Shown here in pieces: positions 34,901 through 43,900 of a stretch of 51,779 nt of DNA (the stretch's first letter is position 1; each line of letters opens with the position of its first letter). Source of the stretch: RGIG426 sp045639905 (lineage in GTDB: Bacteria > Bacillota > Clostridia > Oscillospirales > Acutalibacteraceae); contig JAZUDZ010000021.1 of assembly GCA_045639905.1 (NCBI GenBank), forward strand, positions 1 to 51,779, read 5' to 3'. Made by a program: the position numbers and the translations under genes. The notes under the pieces were generated by a model. It made no database searches, was not told the origin of the DNA, and saw nothing but the letters and a program-made list of their open reading frames with translations.

Positions 34901-37900
34901 CCGGAAGTGTGCCAAGAGAAACCTGTACGGTTTGACCAACATGAGCTTGTGTCACAGTAGCACCGCCAATGGAGGCAGAACCGCCGTTTACGGTAACATC
35001 GTATTCAACATATCTGAAGTTCGCCGTCACGGTAATTGCAGATGCAGGCATTGTGAACGTGTTATCAGTGAAGGTGACCTCCGGTTCACTGGACCAGTGA
35101 TCAAATTCCATACCTTCCGGAACAACCGGGGTAACTGTCACCGCCTCACCCACATGAGCACTTGCTTTATTGGTTGTACAGCCTACTACGGAAACCGCAT
35201 AGGAAATCGGCTCGTAGTTTGCGGTCACTGTCACATTGGATCCACCCATAACGAAGGAAGCAGTTGTGGCAGATGTAGCATTTAGAATTGTTACGTCACT
35301 GCTGGTCCAGTTAACAAACTGGTATCCGGCTTTCGCCGTGCCGGCAGTAAGAGTGATTGTATCGCCAATATTGGCTGTGTTCTTCGAAGCAGCCGAAGCG
35401 GAAGACACCGCAGCAGCAGGACTATCAACCACTGTGACCGTCAAATCAACCTTCTTATAAGTCGCCTGGATAGATACGTTCTTGGCAGGCATCGTGAAGG
35501 ATGCGGCTGTGGCAGAAGTAGCGTCATTAATGGTAACATCGCCACTCACCCACTTGTCAAATGTATAGCCATTTGCAGCTGTACCGGCTGTGAGCGTAAT
35601 CAAGTCTCCCACATTCGCTGGAGCTTTGGAAGCAGACGAGCTTGTCTGACCGCCCTCACCGTTGGTGACGGTAACTGTATAGTCAACCTTCTTATAGTTA
35701 GCCGTAATGCTAACATTAGCGTCTGCCATCGTAAAGGTTGTAGAAGCAGAATTTGCATCTGCAAAGACAACACTCGGAGCGGATGTCCACTTGTCGAACA
35801 CATAACCGGCTTCCGCGGCATCTGCTGTAACGCTGATACTGGTACCAACAAAAGCAGAATTGGCATTAGCGGTACCTTTAATAACTGTTATGCTATGGCT
35901 GACTGGCGTCGGAGGTTCTTCTCCTCCATCACCCAAAAGTTCAACCGTAACGAGTGTATCCTCATTAGCGGAGATTCTGGTTACACCAGGCATTGTGAGC
36001 ACAATACCTGCTGTATTGGTAAAGGTACTACCACCATCCAAACGGAATATAACCGCGCGACTGGTGGCGGATTCCAAAACCGCCGTAGCGCCATTGATGG
36101 TCATCGTCGAGCCGGACTGAATTCCATCAAACACACCATATACGCCAACATACAAAGTCTGCGTGGATTTCAAGGAACCGCTCGGCAGGTAGCTGGACAA
36201 AGCAGTGGCTGTGCCGTCCACAAAACCGGCTTTGTCGGATTCGACATATACTTCACCGGAACCGTTGGCGAACACATAATTGGCACCACCGGAGGTGTTC
36301 CAATATGCATAATCGTCAGTCGGGTCTACAACAGGTCCACTTCCCGATTCAACCATACGGGCATTCATCAAGTCAGCCGTTTTAGATGATGATTTTTCCT
36401 TTGCAAATTTCACAACAACAGGCCCACTGGATGTCGCAGTGTATGTTCCGCTTAGAGCTTTTACTGTCTCGTTATTTTGCTCTGTGACGGAAGCAATTTT
36501 TGTATCACCAACCCAAATGGATATTTCTTTAGCAGCAAAGTTCTTGTAATCAATAGAAATCGTATACGTTTTACCGGCAACAACATTTACAGTCTGTGAC
36601 GCACTTTGTTCAGTAGGAGCCGTCGTATCTGTCACCTTATCGAATGACAAGCAGTTCTTTTGCGTATAAACGGATACTCCGTTCACACAATTCCAGTCAG
36701 AATTAGTCTGGAAATCGCCGTTTACGAACAAGTTATCACCGTCAGTTGTAGAACCACCGGACTGGGTTGTTGTGGTGGTCGGCGTTACAGGAGTAGAACC
36801 ACCTGTTGTGACAGAAATATTGTCAATGGAGAATGCTCCATTGTACTTGTAGAAACCAATTACTACATTACCGGTAGCGGACGGCACATAATCATAGGAA
36901 ATGGATTGGCCCGCGTCCGCAGTGGCAAGTTGTTTGGAATCATCGTCATTGACATACAGACCAGCCGCACCAGAAATAACATCTGCGCTGATGTGATATG
37001 TAGCACCTGCTGTCACTGAAATAGTTTGTCTTAAACTATTGGCAATCCTATTACCAGCCGCAATGTTAGCGATACCACCGGCAACCGTGGACTCACTTCC
37101 GCTGTGTGTATCCCAGCCTGAAAAATCACCTGTAGAGAAATCACCATTCGTGATGAGATTCTCCCCTGCCATATCTGCACGATCTCTGGCAGCTTCCGGA
37201 GCAGCAGGATTGTGAAGAACGATGCTCGGAGTCTCCACAGAAACCAACTGATGTGTCGGAAGCATTACGATATCGTCCACAATAACGGTCGTGGAAACTG
37301 TTCCTTCAACGCTCACACTGAAACCAACATTGGAAACTGTTGCGCCGGTTGTGAATGTCAAAGATCCATTCATGGAAACATAGGTCGTATGAACAGCTGC
37401 ATTCGTAATGGTCATCTTAACCATGCCACCGGAAATAGCAGCGTTCACGGTATAGGATGTAAACGGACGCAACTTGCTGGTCTGCACCGTACCTGTTGCG
37501 GTACCGGCAGAAGCAAATCTAAGTTCATGATTATCGACAGTCGCCCCACCGTTTGTGGTCCAGTTATCTGCATTGTTGTCAAAGTAACCATTGACAATCA
37601 AAGCTTCGCTGGCCGGAATGGTGGTTGTTGTTTCACCAGGCTCTGTTTCCGTAGTGGATGTGGTTGTAACAGTTGTATCACAAATCTCAACCGTACAAGT
37701 AACAAATGTCTTACCAGGCATGGCCTGAACACCGGCCAGGATGGAAGTGATGTTGGATTCTGCACCGGTAATGCTCAACGGACCATCAATCTGATAAACC
37801 GCTTTTGTTGCTGTGGCACTACGAATCACACCAGGAATGTTCTGGTTAAGAACCATTGCAGACCCACTGACAGAAGCACCGGTAAACTGATAGTCAGCAT

Positions 37901-40900
37901 TCGAAGCAACATCGAACGTGACTCTCAAATACTGATTCGAATTAAGAGACGAATTAGCATTCAAGAACGCGCCAAGTGTGATATTAGTGTTCTCGCCACT
38001 GGTACCAACTTCTGCATCATATACAGACAAGGTACCTGTTTTGTTTTCAAAGTACGTATAGGAGATTCCGTTATTGGAAACCCACTTCTGAATGGCAGCG
38101 CCGCCATTCTTCATGTTGGCTCCGGGTTCTTCATCCGGAATCCAGGCAGTAGTATGTACATTAACAGTTACCGTAGCAGAACCTGTACTGGCAGCCACAC
38201 CATCAGTAAATGTCAAATACATACTGAAATCAGTTTTAAGATCATGCTCACCGGTAAGTGTCATAGTGGCCTTACCAGCTGCAAAATCGGTTGCGTTGAT
38301 ATTAGCGCTACTGTAACAACTGAAGCGTCCAACAGCCGCGGTAGGCGTTCCGAAATCACCGATAAAGTTTGCTTCGACAAACGCATCCGAGCCACTCAAA
38401 GCACCCATCTTGTTAATGAATGTCTCGAAGGACATTTCTTCGCCGTTATAAGTACCAAGAATGTTGTTGCCAACAGAAACCGTCGAATACTTATCAACGC
38501 CGATAGCCTCTTTCGACACCCACTGACCATTAATGGTCTCATAGTGTCCACCGGTCGGCTCGTCGCCACCTGTAGCATTTACATCATAAATGTTGATATA
38601 AATGGTCGAGTTGGAAAGCGACATCAAGTTCATCAAATTAGTGTATTCGAATGACAAACTGACACCGTCACCATCGGTCACCGGACCGTAAACGGCAAAT
38701 TTCATTTCCTTGCTATTTACTTGGAAACTCTCTGCACGAACATTTTCGTTGTTCTTCTTATACATACCGGTCTGGAATACAGCATTATCTCCTCCGGCTG
38801 TAAATCCAGTACCGGTTGTCACCAAACGAACAACCATGTATTCGTTTTCGGAAAGCGTACTGTTTGCATCCACAAACTGCTGAAGCGTTGTGCTGGCAGA
38901 GTTACTCAAACCAGGCGTAGCGCTATTAACTGTTAAGCCCGAGCTGACAAGATTACCATTCAAAGAGCCGACACTCTGCCAGGATTTAATAATCTTACCA
39001 TCCTGTTCAGGAATAATCGTTTTCTCTTTGTCATAAACGGCAACCGTTACGGATGTGCCAACAGCCTGCGAACGAACGTTGGTCTCATCATGCATGTTCA
39101 AGTAGCTAAGAATGCTGCCGGAACCGACCGGATCCGATTTTCTGAGAGGACCGTCTATACGATAGACAACCTGTTTCTCGTCATCGGAAATGGACTGTTC
39201 ACGAACATCATGCGCAGTCTGATAGCGGAGCAAATCCAAAGAACCTTGAGAAACATTCGGGAAAATACCATTAATCGTAATCAAAACATACTGATTAGCG
39301 GTCAAATTATCAAGGTACTGATCACGGAATGTTCCCCATGTAACGCCGGCTCCGTTGCTGGTACCATCCGTTTCACTGGTAACACTAATCGTACCTGTTC
39401 CGCCATCATATGCAAACGATCTAACACCATTGGATGTTTTCCAAGAAGCCTTGAGGAAACCATTATTAACGGTACCCGGCTGGGTTGTCGCATAAGTCCT
39501 TGAAGTAGACCCACCCGAAGACTGACCCGGGTCAGATTGCGGAGTGGTTGCCAACTTGTAAACACGGACATTATCGAAATGGAGATCTGTCCCATCCGGA
39601 ATAGCGGACTGAGCAACCCACTTAATATAACTGTTTGCATCCGCATTCAAACCAACGGCACTAAAGGAATAGTTAACCGTCGTCCAAACACCGGCAGGCA
39701 GTTTAACAGGTGTTTTGCCTTTAAAGGATGCATTGCCACCATTACTGACAATGTACGGAATCCATGTAATCCCGCCCTTGGAGCTGAAGATATCCATGAC
39801 AATCTGATAATAATCATCATCAGATGTAAGTTTTCCGCCACCCTCTACGAAGGCCGGGCCGATTTGAATGTCGACCTCATTCGGAGTCGTAGAACTGAGA
39901 GAAATCTTATTCGAATGTCCGGATGCAGCTTCACCGGCAAATCGTTTCGAGTCAATAGCGCCCTGGATAACATTAGACGTACCCGGAGTTTTCAGAATGT
40001 TTTGGGCATTCTCTTCTTCAAAGTTCCAGGAATACAAAAGAACTGCATCTTCGTCAACATCGTCGTTGAACGGATCCTGTCCCTGGACTGTTGTCGTTGT
40101 ACCTTTAGATGTTCTGGTGGTGGTGATAACCTGAGGGTCAACACCGGTTTCTGTTGATTTATATACGTTTACGGTAATGTTTTTGATTGTAAAGAGGTCA
40201 AGCTGGTTATCAATACCGAAATTCTCTTTATACCACTGCGTATAATTCTGCATATTCGGCGCAAAGTGAATCTGCGGGTCCTCACTGAGTTTCAGGTTGT
40301 TTCCTTCAACGTCAAACAAGAACTCCCAAACCTGACCGTTTTCATAAGTACCATTTACCCATCTGTACTCTTCTTCATCTTCGTCAGATCCGGCATCATA
40401 CAACATATGCAAACGGCAGTTTGCCTTGGTTGAAAGCGGCTGCGGATCCTGGAAGACCGGCTCGCAAATAACTTCGATATAGTCACCGGTTCCGAAAGTA
40501 TAATTCTTTAAGGAATCGAGCAAATCGAGCCATTCTTGCCAGAAGTAGTCGATAGAACCTTCATAGTTCTTATATTTGTTATCGATAACAAAGTTGCCCT
40601 GCATGGCATCATATTCAAACGATGTGGTAATTGAAGTGATGGTACCTTCCGGAACCGGCCAGTCACCATAATGGACATAATAGCCATCCTCGGACATTAC
40701 TGTAGCCGGGAACGGGAAGTTACCTGCCAATGTCATATCATAGGGGAAACTATTCTCATACAACGCCGCACTGAAGGAACCACCATACATAGACGGCCAA
40801 TACTTATATTTATCCGTGACACCGGATAACTTACAACTCATATTGAGCGTTGCTTTGCTGTAATCATCAGCAGCCCCAATATTGACACCGGCCGGTATGA

Positions 40901-43900
40901 TAAGGCCTTCGCCATAGGAGGCAGGACCATACACCATCAAGTACTTTCCGCCTTCAGAACCGGATGTCTCGTTCAGGAATAATTTCTTCATGCCACCGAA
41001 GTTCTGACTGTAACCATATGTTACCTTCGTTAATACATTGGAAGTGTTTCCTGCATTAACAGCATCAATTCCGGCAGTAATATCCGCCTCAGTCCAAGGT
41101 GTATAGTTGTTAATATTTCCGTTCAACTGATAGAGAGTATAAGTTGCATTCTTATCCTTATACAAACTCTCAACTTCAGCATCATCACCGTCATTGTAGA
41201 AATAACTGCGATGGACATTCTGTTTAGAACCGTTACCACCCTGGTCGGCGACGCCATACATGAAGAAGTTCGCACTCTTACCGGAATAGTAGGATTTGGC
41301 GGTGGAAGAATCACCGCTCTTCAAGGTGCTGAATGAATAGCAATCCAAGACAGCCTTCTGGGCAGTAAGTTTGCCGTCAGCAAGAATAGCACCGGTAACA
41401 TAACCGCCGGTAACACCACCGATATGAACAGAACCGCCACTGGCATCCCCGGTTTCACGAATGGAACCACCGGAATAGCAATTGGCCAAAACATTGGCGT
41501 TCGAACCGGCTACGCCACCAATAAACAAATGACCGGAACTGGTAGCGCTTGTGTTCACATCAATCATACAGTTGTTGTTGGACTCACGGTTGTCATAACC
41601 AACAGAGCAGCCGTAAACCTGACCCATGTTGTATCCAACCAAACCGCCAACCGCAGCACCATGTCCGTCTCCGGAAACAGAACTGCCCTGATACGATACG
41701 GTATATCCGGAAACAGCGCAGTTTCTCACTGTTGTAATTCCGGCATCATTATAAGAATAACCATAATCAAACTGTGTGCCTGTATCGACTTCTTCTCCAC
41801 CCGGTTTTGTAACCGCAACCGAGGTGTTTTCCGAGACAGTCATATTGGAAACAGTAAACGTACTGGGTTCTGTTTCCTTATCATAACGATCACGTTCGAG
41901 GATGATTTCCAAATAGAGAGATTCCACATTCTCGCCCGTAATAAATGTAAGTTTATCAACCGGCACAAAAGGCTTATCTTTCTGATATCCGGCCGTAATG
42001 CTTCCATTTTCGCCTCCGATATCCTTATTCATATCCTGAGATAAACCGGCAACTTTCACATTATACTTCGTTCCAGAAGAGAAGTTTGCAGAGAAGTCAT
42101 AAGCCGTATACGGTTTAAGTCCTGCAAAGTGGAAATAAGCTTTGTATGTGTAATAAGCTTGCGGATCGTCAAAAACAACTTGACTTCCGGACGTATACAC
42201 ATGAGGTGTGTCGGCAGGTTCGACTTGATACATTTCAGCAACACTGGCACCGGAGCCGGCAGACTGCTGAGAGGAAGAACGAGCTTCACCATCGCTGTAT
42301 ACAAGACCGACCAAAGCACCAATTGCAACGGACTGTCTATCAGAACCGGCACGAAGGTCCGATGCGACCTTTGCCGAGGCCTCTTGCGGATTCGATGCCC
42401 ACAGAACAACCTTTTCAATGGTAGAGTGATAGATAACACCGAACAAACCGGCATAGGCGCTTGTATCACCATTTGCAGATTTCAAGGACTGCTTGTAGTC
42501 AATGATTTTGTAAGAATGACCGTTATAATCATTCGTAAACTTATGCTCCATTGTACCAATCGGCTTGTTAGCATAAGTAGACCCATCTTTATTGAACTGA
42601 TAGGTTTTTCCATAGTAACTTTGTGTATAGTTCGCAAAATCAATATTGATAGACTGCTGGAACTTAAAGAGATTACCTTCTCTATTATCATTCCAATAAT
42701 ATTGATATCTGGAAAGCATATTCAACTGTCTGGCAGAACGCACATCAACCAAAATGGGATCTTCCGGATCCATATAGGAACTCATACCGGCCTGCTCCTG
42801 AGTCGGATTAACAAGAGCCTTGGCAAAGTGGCCGTTTACGGCAAACTGGAAGTCCGTGTTATACGGCTCACCGGGATTCGTTTCGGCATAAGTGGTCACC
42901 TGGAGCTGGTCATAGAATCGACGAAGTGTATCACGGTTTTCATTGTCCTGAACATCGTACTGAAGTTTGTAAATGTATACCGGTTCATTACGGGAAATCG
43001 TCGTATTCGAAGAATCAACGTAGTTAAAGATTTGGTTGCTAGATTCAAGCAAAGTCAAGGTGCTGCCGGAAAGTGAATTCAATGTCCCGTTATTTAATTT
43101 ATACTCTATCTTATTAAGGGCACAAGAACTCAGCAGGGCGTATCCGTCTTCAACGGCATAATCGCCTTGCATGGTAGACAATGTATCTAAAATCCATTCA
43201 TTATCAGAACCCGGATCCGAGCCCTGCATACTGGTAGCCGTATAGTACCCATAAGTACCATCGGCGTACTTTTCATAATAAACAACAGATGTTTGAACTG
43301 CCTGCGGAAGCGGCCAGTCACCCCAGTGATCCAAAATAGATGTAGCGCCATCAATCTCGGCACCGTTCTCATCAATAGAGGAAACAGAAATCATCGGGAA
43401 CGGGAAAATCAGTGCTGAACCCGTAATCGTGTACGGATGGCAGTTGGCAATCGGATTTTCATCCGCAGAACGCATAGCATCATAGGCAGCAGAAGTCACA
43501 CCATTGCCATCATTAGTAAATTCATTATATTTGGTTTGTTTCAAATATTGACAATCCGAATAGGTGTTATTGTTTCCATCTCCGACCATGCTGCCGAACT
43601 TACCGGAAGATCCTTCCGGTACAACAACCTGGCCATACAAGAAACAAGAGTTAAAGTCGTTATAATACCCCTGGCCAACCATACCACCGGCAACATCGCT
43701 CCAAGAGTTTGCGATAGAAACATTACCGGCAACATAGCAAGCATCAAAGCTTGCTCTTTCGGATTTACCTACCAAACCGCCAACGGCATAATTGCCGATT
43801 GTCGGCTCAGAAGTATAACAGCCGATAACAGGAATCGAAGCAGAGGCTGTACCGGCCAAGGAACCGGCTAAACCGCCAACATTGTGGCTACTTCCGTCAG

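Noticed and set aside
33465..35285. Long plus-strand frame of 606 codons opposite the giant pilin; similar frames at 37212-38654, 43884-45059 and 42129-43076
   Set aside because: They are antisense shadows of repetitive Thr/Val/Ala-rich coding DNA. They are Cys/Arg/Ile/His-rich without domains, and have no ribosome binding sites or promoters.
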